A DNA stretch of 64,000 nucleotides, from contig NZ_JACVPF010000001.1 of assembly GCF_018882055.1 (NCBI RefSeq), positions 124,001 to 188,000 of the forward strand, given 5' to 3'. A program made the translations under genes and the position numbers. Below, one piece after another: positions 38,719-46,274 of the stretch; position 1 is the stretch's first letter; every line of letters starts with the position of its first letter. Source of the DNA: Polynucleobacter sp. es-MAR-4 (GTDB lineage Bacteria > Pseudomonadota > Gammaproteobacteria > Burkholderiales > Burkholderiaceae). The notes below the pieces were generated by a model. The model worked only from the letters and a program-made list of their open reading frames with translations, ran no database searches and was not told the origin of the DNA.

Positions 38719-39721
38719 TAACAATCGGCCTGAAGCTAAAGGGTTGCTCTTGGGCGGGATTTACCTGAACTTCAACTGCTTGCACTTGATCGGCTCCCAT
38801 TACTTGAAGTCGTAAGACATTTTCCAGCACCTTTTTATGATTCTTGTTAAACAGGGGTTGATCAATTTTAAGTCGATGACTATCACCATGAATCAATAAG
38901 ACGGGCTTCTTAAAAATCTCCGACCTCGATATTAAGATTTCTAATGTATCTCGGTAGCCACTATCGCTATTCGTTAATTGACTTGGCTTATAAAACATAT
39001 CAGCTTGATAGGCAAAGATGATGCCGTTTATATTTTTTTGGCTTGCTAAATTAAATGCTTGATCGATCCATGCTAAGTTGGCTCGATTTCTATCTTGATA
39101 TTCTTCGATGGCTGACTTAGCGCCTTCATTATTATTGTTCGACCCTGGTATGTGTAGGCTGACAAATAAGAAATTATTTTTTATCCAGTACGAGTTTTCT
39201 ACAAATTTCAAATTGATTGGATCAATATCGGATTGTCTTTGCAAGGAAATAGGTTTGCCGCCTAAACTGAGATTAGAGTTAAAAAATTCCGTTCTTAAGG
39301 TCTCAAGTCTCTCCAAAGGATCGTATGCACCTGCCAAGGGTCCATGGCAATCAGTCCATTCGTTGTCACCAGGGCTATAGATTAGCGCGTCTTTAAAACT
39401 TGAGAAATATTGTTTTATGGTTTTATTGTGCGCATCGCTACAAAGACTTGAGCCAGACTTAGTATCGCCAACAAAAATACTGAAACTGGGTTTTAGCTGA
39501 TTGATTTCAGTTACCAAAGTTTCAAAGCGCTGGAAATCCTTTGGTGGTGAGTAAGGCATGTCACCTAGGGCGACAAACTTAAAGGTCTGACTTATAGCTC
39601 CTGTAGAAAAGCCTAGTGTGGCGATAGTGAGAAAAAATACCATGAAGCGCATGGCTTTAAATTTAAATTTAATTGAGAATAATCCGCCTGAGTCTCTATT
39701 TATATTGCTGCGGTTCATCAT
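38702..39721 (-). CDS. Secreted calcineurin-like metallophosphoesterase
   Basis: 339 residues from 39721, or 316 from the ATG at 39652, which would put the signal peptide (MRFMVFFLTIATLGFS) at the N terminus. Metal-binding motifs are GDMPY, FVGDTKSG, PGDNEWTDC and IHGDSH. It probably acts on a phosphoester outside the cytoplasm. It is convergent with the hydrolase gene (17-nt overlap) and begins inside the end of the upstream hypothetical gene (26-nt overlap from the first ATG), so both seem to share one transcript under a Pho box. Confidence 0.85.
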   Translation of the reverse strand: MMNRSNINRDSGGLFSIKFKFKAMRFMVFFLTIATLGFSTGAISQTFKFVALGDMPYSPPKDFQRFETLVTEINQLKPSFSIFVGDTKSGSSLCSDAHNKTIKQYFSSFKDALIYSPGDNEWTDCHGPLAGAYDPLERLETLRTEFFNSNLSLGGKPISLQRQSDIDPINLKFVENSYWIKNNFLFVSLHIPGSNNNNEGAKSAIEEYQDRNRANLAWIDQAFNLASQKNINGIIFAYQADMFYKPSQLTNSDSGYRDTLEILISRSEIFKKPVLLIHGDSHRLKIDQPLFNKNHKKVLENVLRLQVMGADQVQAVEVQVNPAQEQPFSFRPIVIRENY

Positions 39722-40115
39722 GAATTTCTTTAATCTCTAACTCGCCAAAGATGTATGTATTTTCTCCCATCCCCTTCCAGCCTAGATCTTGAAAGACATG
39801 TGCGTATTCTCCGGAATACTTTTTTGATTTGCCATAGAAAATGTCTGCAAGCTCATCTTGCTCGTCTTCATCAATAGTCTCAGAAAAGTAGATTACCTTT
39901 TCCCCGTTATAAGTCTTGCTAATCTCCGCTCCCGGAATATCGGAAATACAAATTCCCACTTGAGCTTGATATCGCGTCATGAACCGTGGCTTTGTGGGAG
40001 TGATGATGGAACCCAGTTTCCAAACAGTCCCACATTTAATTTCTTTGTTCTGTTTTTTAAAGATAGATCTTTGGACCAGGGAGCCCATTTCAAGAGGGAT
40101 AATTTGATAAAGCAT
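39696..40115 (-). CDS. Hypothetical protein upstream of the metallophosphoesterase
   Basis: 139 residues, no signal peptide or membrane segment. ATG with a good AGGAG 8 nt upstream. The C-terminal half is acidic and rich in aromatic residues (SETIDEDEQDELADIFYG). I recognise no family. Its 3' end overlaps the metallophosphoesterase gene and its promoter region carries a Pho box, so a phosphate-starvation role is plausible but unproven. Confidence 0.65.
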   Translation of the reverse strand: MLYQIIPLEMGSLVQRSIFKKQNKEIKCGTVWKLGSIITPTKPRFMTRYQAQVGICISDIPGAEISKTYNGEKVIYFSETIDEDEQDELADIFYGKSKKYSGEYAHVFQDLGWKGMGENTYIFGELEIKEIHDEPQQYK

Positions 40116-40146
40116 CCCATATCTCCTGAGGTGAATTTAAGCTTGC

Positions 40147-40180
40147 ATAATGCGCTTAAAGTATGACAGTTCAGTGAAGA
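40147..40180 (-). promoter_or_regulatory. Pho box and -10 upstream of the hypothetical/metallophosphoesterase pair
   Basis: On the minus strand TCTTCACTGAACTGTCAT (40180 to 40163) has a clear second half TGTCA and a weaker first half. CATTAT (40152 to 40147) lies exactly 10 nt downstream and matches 4/6 of a -10. The implied start gives a leader of about 26 nt holding the ribosome binding site. Confidence 0.6.
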
Positions 40181-40264
40181 TAAGAGGACTTGATCAAAGC
40201 TTAGATGAGGTGGTGTTTGGTGTATGAGGCTTTGTCTGTCTTCATTTTGTAATAGTCACAGCTC

Positions 40265-40477
40265 ATGATCCAAGCTGTGAACCTACTACATACAACCATT
40301 ACCTGTCCCAATTGCCGTGGACAAGAAACCCTAGAGGTTTCGCAAGGCTATTCTCAGCACTTATATCGCTGTCCAAGTTGCAGCACCATTTTGAGGCCTA
40401 GATCAGGGGATTGCTGCATCTTCTGCAGCTTCGGAAGCCAAGATTGTTCCAGCGCTGAGCAAAATTTAGCTGCCTAA
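40265..40477 (+). CDS. Small cysteine-rich protein, likely zinc ribbon
   Basis: 70 residues with CPNC, CPSC and the GDCCIFCSFGS motif, a pattern I recall from small conserved proteobacterial proteins (GDCCVFCSYG type). The Cys pairs should bind zinc or another metal. Function unknown. No clear ribosome binding site is seen, and it stands alone between the metallophosphoesterase operon and ppx. Confidence 0.65.
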   Translation: MIQAVNLLHTTITCPNCRGQETLEVSQGYSQHLYRCPSCSTILRPRSGDCCIFCSFGSQDCSSAEQNLAA

Positions 40478-40511
40478 GCCACTTCCCCAGTAGACTGAGG
40501 TCTAGTTTCAC

Positions 40512-40548
40512 GAATATGTCATCAGAGTTTAATAAAATAGACATATTC
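40512..40548 (+). promoter_or_regulatory. Inverted repeat around the probable ppx -10 element
   Basis: GAATATGTC (40512-40520) and GACATATTC (40540-40548) are perfect 9-bp arms 19 nt apart. A near-consensus -10, TAAAAT, lies between them at 40533-40538. This could be an operator for a dimeric regulator of ppx. Confidence 0.45.
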
Positions 40549-40576
40549 AAGTTAACCCGTTTCTATTGGAAATGCT

Positions 40577-42115
40577 GTGCCCTTAAATCTACATCAATCT
40601 GCAATGAATGCAACTGAGCTCGTCGCTGCAGTCGACCTTGGCTCTAATAGCTTTCGTATGCTGGTGGCCCAAGTCGTTAAGACGCCTTCGGGGACTCAGC
40701 TTCGTCCGATTGATACACTGCGTGAGTCTGTCCGCCTTGCTGCTGGATTAACTGACAACAAACTATTGGGTAATGATGCCTATCAGCGTGGGATTGCTTC
40801 AATTCGGCGCTTTGGTGAGCGCATTCGAGGGTTTGATCCTGCTAATGTGCGCGCTGTCGCCACCAACACCCTTCGAGTGGCTAAGAATGCCTCTCACTTC
40901 ATCAAAGAGGCCGAGGAGGCCCTAGGTTTCCCCATTGAAGTTATCGCAGGTGTAGAAGAAGCGCGTTTGATCTATATTGGTGCCGCTCATGAAGTCCCGG
41001 TGGTACAGGGTAATCGTCTGGTAGTTGATATTGGTGGGGGCTCTACCGAACTGATTATTGGCAAAGGTTACGAACCCAGGCTGATGGAAAGTCTTTATAT
41101 CGGGTGCGTCTCTCATAGCCTGAGATTTTTTCCTAAGGGAAATATAGATTCTCATGCGTTTAAAGAGGCAGAGTTGGCTGCAAGACGCGAGATTCAGGTT
41201 ATTTCTGAGGCATATCTAAAGACTGGCTGGAAGCAAGTTATTGGTTCTTCGGGGACTGCTCGCGCTTTGGCGGAGCTCATTGCAGAAAATAACTTCAATG
41301 GCCAAGTGGACGGCCCAGATGGTTTGATTACTCGCGATGGCTTAAGGGCCATGAAAAAGCATCTGCTTAAATATGATCACATCAGTAAGGTTGAATTACA
41401 AGGTCTTAAGGATGATCGACGTGCCGTCTGGCCCGGTGGACTTGCGATCATGATCGCTATTTTTGATGAACTCGGTATTGAGTCCATGGAGGTCACAGAC
41501 GCCGCTTTGAGAATCGGCGTCCTTTATGACTTATTGGGCCGCTCTCAACATGAGGATATGCGCTTCGTTACAGTTGAGCAATTCATGCAACGTTATGCCG
41601 TAGATCGTGAGCAGGCTAAACGGGTTGGTAATTTAGCAGCTGAGTTCTTATCTCAACTGCCCAAGCCAGATGGAGAAAGTAGAGCGGATAATATTGCTTT
41701 ATTACAATGGGCTGCCAATCTTCATGAAATTGGCTTGTCGATTTCTCATAACGGTTATCACAAGCATTCGGCCTATATTGCCGGTAATGCAGATATGCCC
41801 GGTTTCTCAAAAAATGATCAAGCTAGATTAGCTGCTTTACTCATTGGCCACGCTGGGAAGCTGGGGAAGTTAGCGAATAACGCCTCCTTCACTGATTGGC
41901 GCATGCTTTTTTGTATGCGGCTAGCACAAGTGCTATGCCGTGGGCGTAGTGATGTCAATTTACCCAAGGTGAAGGTCTCAGAGCACAATGGAGATTATCT
42001 AGTGAGCCTTTCCAAAGAATGGGCTAAAGAACATCCGTTAACTGAATTTAGTCTTCAAAAGGAAGCGGCCGAGTGGGAGCGTATCGGCCGACCTTACAGC
42101 ATTAGCTTGAAGTAA
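40577..42115 (+). CDS. ppx: Exopolyphosphatase (Ppx/GppA family)
   Basis: 512 residues from GTG 40577, preceded by TTGGAA, or 503 from ATG 40604. The actin-like ATPase-fold motifs AAVDLGSNSFRMLV, VVDIGGGSTELIIG and GSSGTARALAEL are present, then the C-terminal HD-like helical domain. It removes terminal phosphates from polyphosphate; a guanosine pentaphosphatase activity is possible in this family. It opposes the PPK2 enzymes found nearby. Confidence 0.93.
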   Translation: MPLNLHQSAMNATELVAAVDLGSNSFRMLVAQVVKTPSGTQLRPIDTLRESVRLAAGLTDNKLLGNDAYQRGIASIRRFGERIRGFDPANVRAVATNTLRVAKNASHFIKEAEEALGFPIEVIAGVEEARLIYIGAAHEVPVVQGNRLVVDIGGGSTELIIGKGYEPRLMESLYIGCVSHSLRFFPKGNIDSHAFKEAELAARREIQVISEAYLKTGWKQVIGSSGTARALAELIAENNFNGQVDGPDGLITRDGLRAMKKHLLKYDHISKVELQGLKDDRRAVWPGGLAIMIAIFDELGIESMEVTDAALRIGVLYDLLGRSQHEDMRFVTVEQFMQRYAVDREQAKRVGNLAAEFLSQLPKPDGESRADNIALLQWAANLHEIGLSISHNGYHKHSAYIAGNADMPGFSKNDQARLAALLIGHAGKLGKLANNASFTDWRMLFCMRLAQVLCRGRSDVNLPKVKVSEHNGDYLVSLSKEWAKEHPLTEFSLQKEAAEWERIGRPYSISLK

Positions 42116-42118
42116 TTC

Positions 42119-43057
42119 TTACAGCCCCAAAAAGTGCTTTGCGTAGCGTGGGTTTATCTCTGAAAGACGCAACATCGTTAGTACATCAGCGGTATTGAAA
42201 TCAGGATCCCAGGCTGGTGCGCTACAAATCTTCGCGCCTAATTTTAGATAGCCCTTAATTAAAGGTGGCGGTTCCACCTCCAAGCCTCCATTAAGGCGAT
42301 CTAGGGGTAATGGCAGACGAGGAAAAGCATGGTTCTCGACTGGAGCCATTTGATCATTACTCAAAGAGTTGTAGAGGCTGGCCGCGAAGTGACCGCCATC
42401 AGCCATTGGGATGCTTGCACAGCCGAGCATGATTTCATATTCATGCTTTTGCATGTACTGAGCCAATCCACTCCATAAAGCCATGATGACTGCACCAGAG
42501 CGATAGTCTGCGTGTACACAGGATCTACCAAGCTCTACCATTTTTGGGCGTAAATGATTTAAGCGTGAAAGATCAAACTCAGAATCAGAGTAAAGGCGAC
42601 CAATTTCGCTAGCCTTGTGCGGAGGTAGAACGCGATAGGTGCCCACTACCTTTAGAGTCTCTTGGTCCCGAATTAATAGGTGATCACAATAGGCATCAAA
42701 TTCATCAATATCGAGGTTTTCTGCATTTTTAGGTAGATTGGCGCCCATTTCTTCTGCAAATACCTTGTAGCGAAGACGTTGCGCTTCTTTGATCTCACTA
42801 GCATTGCTTGCCCAGGTAATTTGGAAGGCAGGGCGCTTTGGTTTTGCAATTGCCTTGTCAATAACAACGGGTTCAATTGCCATCAATTCAGTACGTGTTC
42901 GTAACGCAAACTTTTTACCAAATAGCTTCTTGGCTAATTTTTTAGAAAACAGCTTTTTAATTGCTTCAGCTTTATTTTTCTTTAATTTCTTTGGCTTACT
43001 ATCAAATCGTGAATTGAAGATATCAAATGCACCTAATGGGTTTGGAATATCAGACAT
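42119..43057 (-). CDS. olsB: Ornithine N-acyltransferase-like GNAT protein (OlsB family)
   Basis: 312 residues. After a basic N-terminal extension of about 75 residues, the core shows AQRLRYKVFAEEMGA, FDAYCDHLLI, VGTYRVLPP and ELGRSCVHADYRSGAV, the pattern of OlsB and related acyl-ACP-dependent GNAT enzymes. OlsB forms lyso-ornithine lipid, the first step to phosphorus-free ornithine lipids. It is the last gene of the plcP-agt-dgkA-olsB group, 41 nt after dgkA. The alternative name in databases is hemolysin-like. Confidence 0.75.
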   Translation of the reverse strand: MSDIPNPLGAFDIFNSRFDSKPKKLKKNKAEAIKKLFSKKLAKKLFGKKFALRTRTELMAIEPVVIDKAIAKPKRPAFQITWASNASEIKEAQRLRYKVFAEEMGANLPKNAENLDIDEFDAYCDHLLIRDQETLKVVGTYRVLPPHKASEIGRLYSDSEFDLSRLNHLRPKMVELGRSCVHADYRSGAVIMALWSGLAQYMQKHEYEIMLGCASIPMADGGHFAASLYNSLSNDQMAPVENHAFPRLPLPLDRLNGGLEVEPPPLIKGYLKLGAKICSAPAWDPDFNTADVLTMLRLSEINPRYAKHFLGL

Positions 43058-43098
43058 AGTTTTCCTTTATTAATTCTTCCAATAGTAGGGATGCTCTA

Positions 43099-43503
43099 TT
43101 ACCAATTTGTGACAATTGGTATGCAGATCGTGAGCCAAAGTAGTGCTGAAATGAGTAGTGCAAGCATGACAGCTGCTGACCCAAAATCCTTAGCCCTCTT
43201 TGAGAGATCATGGTGATCAAATGAAATCCGGTCGATGGCTGCTTCCACGCTGGAATTAAGTAGTTCAACTACTAAGACCATGATGAGTGAAGCAATGAGA
43301 GCACATTTTTCAAGAGGGCTAATAGGTAAAAAAAGTCCAACAGGGGTCAGTACAACAAGTAAAAATAATTCCTGTCTAAAGGCACTTTCCTCTTGAAAGG
43401 CATAAACGATCCCGCACCAAGAGTTCTTCGCTGCATGCCAAGCTCTAGTTAGCCCCCGATTTCCCTTGTGGGGGTTTTGATTGATGTTGTAAGGAGTGGT
43501 CAC
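43099..43503 (-). CDS. dgkA: Diacylglycerol kinase
   Basis: 134 residues with three membrane segments and the DgkA signature ELLNSSVEAAIDR, plus ESAFRQE in the surface helix. GTG start with no obvious ribosome binding site. It phosphorylates diacylglycerol to phosphatidic acid in the inner membrane. Here it lies between a glycosyltransferase and OlsB, where it could return the diacylglycerol left by PlcP to phospholipid synthesis. Confidence 0.92.
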   Translation of the reverse strand: MTTPYNINQNPHKGNRGLTRAWHAAKNSWCGIVYAFQEESAFRQELFLLVVLTPVGLFLPISPLEKCALIASLIMVLVVELLNSSVEAAIDRISFDHHDLSKRAKDFGSAAVMLALLISALLWLTICIPIVTNW

Positions 43504-43512
43504 GGTACAGTC

Positions 43513-44541
43513 TTAAGCAAGGGCAGTGACATGAACTTCGGGTGATGGCACCGGCTTAAGGTGGTTCGCAAATTGCTCGGATGCTGCCCTCCACGAGAAT
43601 TTCTCTGCATGAGCCCTGGCTACTTCACGTGGAATCTTGAGAGCCTGTAGGCAAGCAACGCGCAAATCCTCATTCATGGCGCCTGCCGGGGAATTACCCA
43701 ATACATCAATTGGTCCAGTTACTGGGTAGGCGGCTACAGGAGTTCCACAAGCCATTGCCTCTAGCAATACCAGCCCAAATGTATCTGTTTTGCTTGGGAA
43801 CACAAATACATCGGCAGCCGCATACACTTTGGCTAATTCATGTTGCTGCAGGACGCCGAGATAGTTAATGTTGGGATATTTTTCTTTGATGCCAGCCATC
43901 GCTGGGCCATCACCAACTACCCATTTGGATCCAGGAAGATCTATTTCCAAGAAGGCGTTAATATTTTTTTCAACCGCGACTCTACCAACATACAAAAAGA
44001 TCGGATGAGCGCTATTGAGTGCTTTGGAATCTTGCATTTTGAAGATATCCAAATCCACGCCCCGTGACCACAGTACTACGTTGTTGAGGCCATATTTCTC
44101 CAAATCATCCTTAACCACAATCGTAGGCGCCATGACTGCCATTGATGGGCCGTGGAACCAGCGGATAAAGGCATAGGTAATGGCAAGTGGAATTCCGGTA
44201 CGTGCTTTGACATACTCCGGAAAGCGGGTGTGATACGCAGTGGAGAAGGGCAGGCCATTCTTAACGGCATATGAGCGGGCGGATAGACCTAATGGACCCT
44301 CTGTTGCAATGTGCATTGCATCGGGTGCAAATGCTTTGATTCTGCGGGCAACTTCTTTCCCGGGGAATAATGACAGTGCAATATCTGGATAGGTCGGGCA
44401 GGGAATGGATTTAAAGCCATTTGGGGTAATCATTTCGACCTCATGACCCATGCCAATTAATTCAGCCCTCGTTTGCTTAAGCGTTCTCACGACGCCATTC
44501 ACTTGGGGGTCCCATGCATCGGTGATGATCATAATTTTCAT
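43513..44541 (-). CDS. GT4-family glycosyltransferase, probable diacylglycerol glycosyltransferase (Agt-like)
   Basis: 342 residues. The N-terminal TDAWDPQVNGVVRTL motif, the ATEGPLGLSARSYA and YHTRFPEYV stretches, and the C-terminal D-x7-E variant of the E-x7-E nucleotide-sugar motif (TDTFGLVLLEAM) are typical of the GT4 enzymes that sit beside PlcP in alpha- and gammaproteobacteria. It overlaps plcP by 4 nt (ATGA), so the two are translated together. The expected reaction is transfer of a sugar from UDP-sugar to diacylglycerol, forming a membrane glycolipid. The sugar is not predictable. Confidence 0.78.
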   Translation of the reverse strand: MKIMIITDAWDPQVNGVVRTLKQTRAELIGMGHEVEMITPNGFKSIPCPTYPDIALSLFPGKEVARRIKAFAPDAMHIATEGPLGLSARSYAVKNGLPFSTAYHTRFPEYVKARTGIPLAITYAFIRWFHGPSMAVMAPTIVVKDDLEKYGLNNVVLWSRGVDLDIFKMQDSKALNSAHPIFLYVGRVAVEKNINAFLEIDLPGSKWVVGDGPAMAGIKEKYPNINYLGVLQQHELAKVYAAADVFVFPSKTDTFGLVLLEAMACGTPVAAYPVTGPIDVLGNSPAGAMNEDLRVACLQALKIPREVARAHAEKFSWRAASEQFANHLKPVPSPEVHVTALA

Positions 44542-45347
44542 GCGATAGCCTCTTTAATCAGAACTTGAACAGCTGGTTGGTGAGTAATTTCTGTTGCGAC
44601 AACTGGATCGCCTTTGATGTGCGTCCAGTAAATAATTTTGAGCTCGCCTTCAGTCGTCTCCACCAGAGCAGAGAGGCTTTCAACCCAATCGCCATCGTTG
44701 CAATAGAGGAGTCCGTCGATCTCACGAATTTCTGCTTTATGAATATGGCCGCATACAACGCCATCGCAGTCACGTAAACGCGCCTCTCTAGCCATAATGT
44801 GTTCAAAGTCAGCGATATAACTCACTGCATTTTTGACTTGATGCTTTAAATACTGTGAGAGTGACCAATATTGCAGACCCATCTTGACCCGCAACATATT
44901 GAAGTAACGATTAATGTAAAGAATGAAGGAGTACATTGAGTCGCCAACATAGGCCAGCCACTTAGCGTATTGCATTACGCCATCAAATAGGTCACCGTGG
45001 GTTACCCAAAGCTTTCTTCCGTCAAGCGTGGTGTGAATGACCTCTTCTTGAACTTGGATATCACCAAAAGACATGCCAAAGTACTGACGAGCAGCTTCGT
45101 CATGATTGCCTGGGATATAAATGACTTCCGCACCTTTGCGAGCCTTGCGTAGTAGCTTTTGCACGACATCGTTATGGGATTGTGGCCAGTAGAAAGATCT
45201 TTTTAGCTTCCAGCCATCGATAATGTCGCCAACTAAGTAGAACTTATCAGCCTCATTATGTTTTAGAAAATCGAGGAGGTAGTTAGCCTGACACCCTGAA
45301 GTTCCCAGGTGCACATCTGAAATCCAAATCGCTCTGTAATGCGTCAT
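44538..45347 (-). CDS. plcP: PlcP-like metallophosphoesterase (phospholipase C of phosphate-starvation lipid remodelling)
   Basis: 269 residues. Calcineurin-type metal ligands in ISDVHLG, VGDIIDGW, PGNHDE, THGDLFD and CGHIHKAE. It resembles proteins annotated UDP-2,3-diacylglucosamine hydrolase, but is longer than LpxH, and the WPQSHNDVVQKLLRKARKG block matches what I recall of PlcP. PlcP cleaves phosphatidylethanolamine-type lipids to diacylglycerol during phosphate starvation. Support for that role: overlap with a GT4 gene, and a strong Pho box upstream. Confidence 0.78.
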   Translation of the reverse strand: MTHYRAIWISDVHLGTSGCQANYLLDFLKHNEADKFYLVGDIIDGWKLKRSFYWPQSHNDVVQKLLRKARKGAEVIYIPGNHDEAARQYFGMSFGDIQVQEEVIHTTLDGRKLWVTHGDLFDGVMQYAKWLAYVGDSMYSFILYINRYFNMLRVKMGLQYWSLSQYLKHQVKNAVSYIADFEHIMAREARLRDCDGVVCGHIHKAEIREIDGLLYCNDGDWVESLSALVETTEGELKIIYWTHIKGDPVVATEITHQPAVQVLIKEAIA

Positions 45348-45382
45348 GAGTAAACATTAAGCCGACTGATTGTGAAGGCCTC

Positions 45383-45400
45383 ATGACACTTTTGCGACAG
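45383..45400 (-). promoter_or_regulatory. Pho box upstream of plcP
   Basis: On the minus strand CTGTCGCAAAAGTGTCAT: two TGTC(A) half sites 11 bp apart, one of the best matches to the Pho consensus in the window. A -10 at the expected distance is poor (CAATCA). The ACAAAAGTGTCAT part is nearly the same as in the ppk2 box. Confidence 0.75.
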
Positions 45401-45421
45401 TTTGATGACTTGATTTATATT
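45392..45421 (+). promoter_or_regulatory. Probable sigma-70 promoter of the divergent acyltransferase gene
   Basis: TTGCGA (45392-45397) and TATATT (45416-45421) with an 18-nt spacer. The -35 lies inside the plcP Pho box, so PhoB binding would affect this promoter too. The predicted start is only about 5 nt before the ATG at 45433. Confidence 0.5.
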
Positions 45422-45432
45422 TGAGCTTGCTT

Positions 45433-46209
45433 ATGAAAGATGCATACTCAAATCCTCAAGTAAAGGAGCTCTCAAAGCTCATGCGTATCTTGGTCTGGTC
45501 TCAGATTTGGGTGCATGTCATTTGCGGTATCTGCACGATATCTTTCATCTTCCCTTTTCTAGATCGCAATAGTAAAGATCAAAAAATACAGATATGGTCT
45601 CGCCGTCTCCTGAAGATATTTAATATCGAGTTGGTGGTTGAGGGTGCCGGCTTGCTCCCCAATGGCGCATATCTAATTGCCTCCAATCACATCTCATGGC
45701 TAGATATTCACGTGATCAATGCATTCAAGCCTATTCGCTTCGTAGCTAAGTCTGAGGTGAGAACTTGGCCCATTTTTGGTTGGATGGCAGAGCAATTAGG
45801 CACCGTGTTTATCAGGAGGGATAGTGCTCGCCATGCTAGAGAGGTGGTTGACCAAATGGCAGCAGTGCTTAAGACGGAGTCAATTTGCATCTTTCCTGAG
45901 GGTACTTCAACCTTAGGCATTGAAGTCTTACCCTTCAAGCCCAATTTATTTGAGTCGGCGATTGTTGCCCGGGTGCCAGTTTTCCCGCTTGCCCTTCAAT
46001 ATCTTTCTAGATCAACAGGGGTTAGAAATGAGGCACCTGCCTTCATTGGGGATATGGGCCTATTAGAGTCTATGTCCAATGTCATTAAAAGTGGCTCCCT
46101 GGTAGCCAAAATCCAGATCCTGTCTTCATATCCTCAATCTGCGAATAGCTCGCCTGATCGTAAGCAATTGGCCAACTATTGCCATGATTTGATTGCTAAA
46201 CGACTTTAA
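45433..46209 (+). CDS. 1-acylglycerol-3-phosphate acyltransferase family protein (PlsC/OlsA-like)
   Basis: 258 residues from ATG 45433; a TTG at 45421 is upstream in frame. One N-terminal membrane segment (about 20-42), then the acyltransferase motifs NHISWLD (H-x4-D) and FPEGTS. Enzymes of this family acylate lysophosphatidic acid (PlsC) or lyso-ornithine lipid (OlsA). Its position divergent from plcP-agt-dgkA-olsB makes an OlsA-type role plausible; sequence alone cannot decide. Confidence 0.8.
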   Translation: MKDAYSNPQVKELSKLMRILVWSQIWVHVICGICTISFIFPFLDRNSKDQKIQIWSRRLLKIFNIELVVEGAGLLPNGAYLIASNHISWLDIHVINAFKPIRFVAKSEVRTWPIFGWMAEQLGTVFIRRDSARHAREVVDQMAAVLKTESICIFPEGTSTLGIEVLPFKPNLFESAIVARVPVFPLALQYLSRSTGVRNEAPAFIGDMGLLESMSNVIKSGSLVAKIQILSSYPQSANSSPDRKQLANYCHDLIAKRL

Positions 46210-46216
46210 AGGGGGT

Positions 46217-46250
46217 TTGTAACAAAAGTGTCATATCCTTGGGATACAAA
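46217..46250 (+). promoter_or_regulatory. Pho box and -10 of the first ppk2 gene
   Basis: TTGTAACAAAAGTGTCAT at 46217-46234, with a degenerate first half and a perfect second half. TACAAA (46245-46250, 4/6 to a -10) follows after exactly 10 nt. The site starts 8 nt after the acyltransferase stop. Confidence 0.65.
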
Positions 46251-46274
46251 GGAATCAATGCATCAGGAATAGAT

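Noticed and set aside
44538..45347. Assignment as LpxH of lipid A synthesis
   Set aside because: Longer than LpxH, overlaps a GT4 gene and has a Pho box; PlcP-like is the better fit, though family confusion is common.
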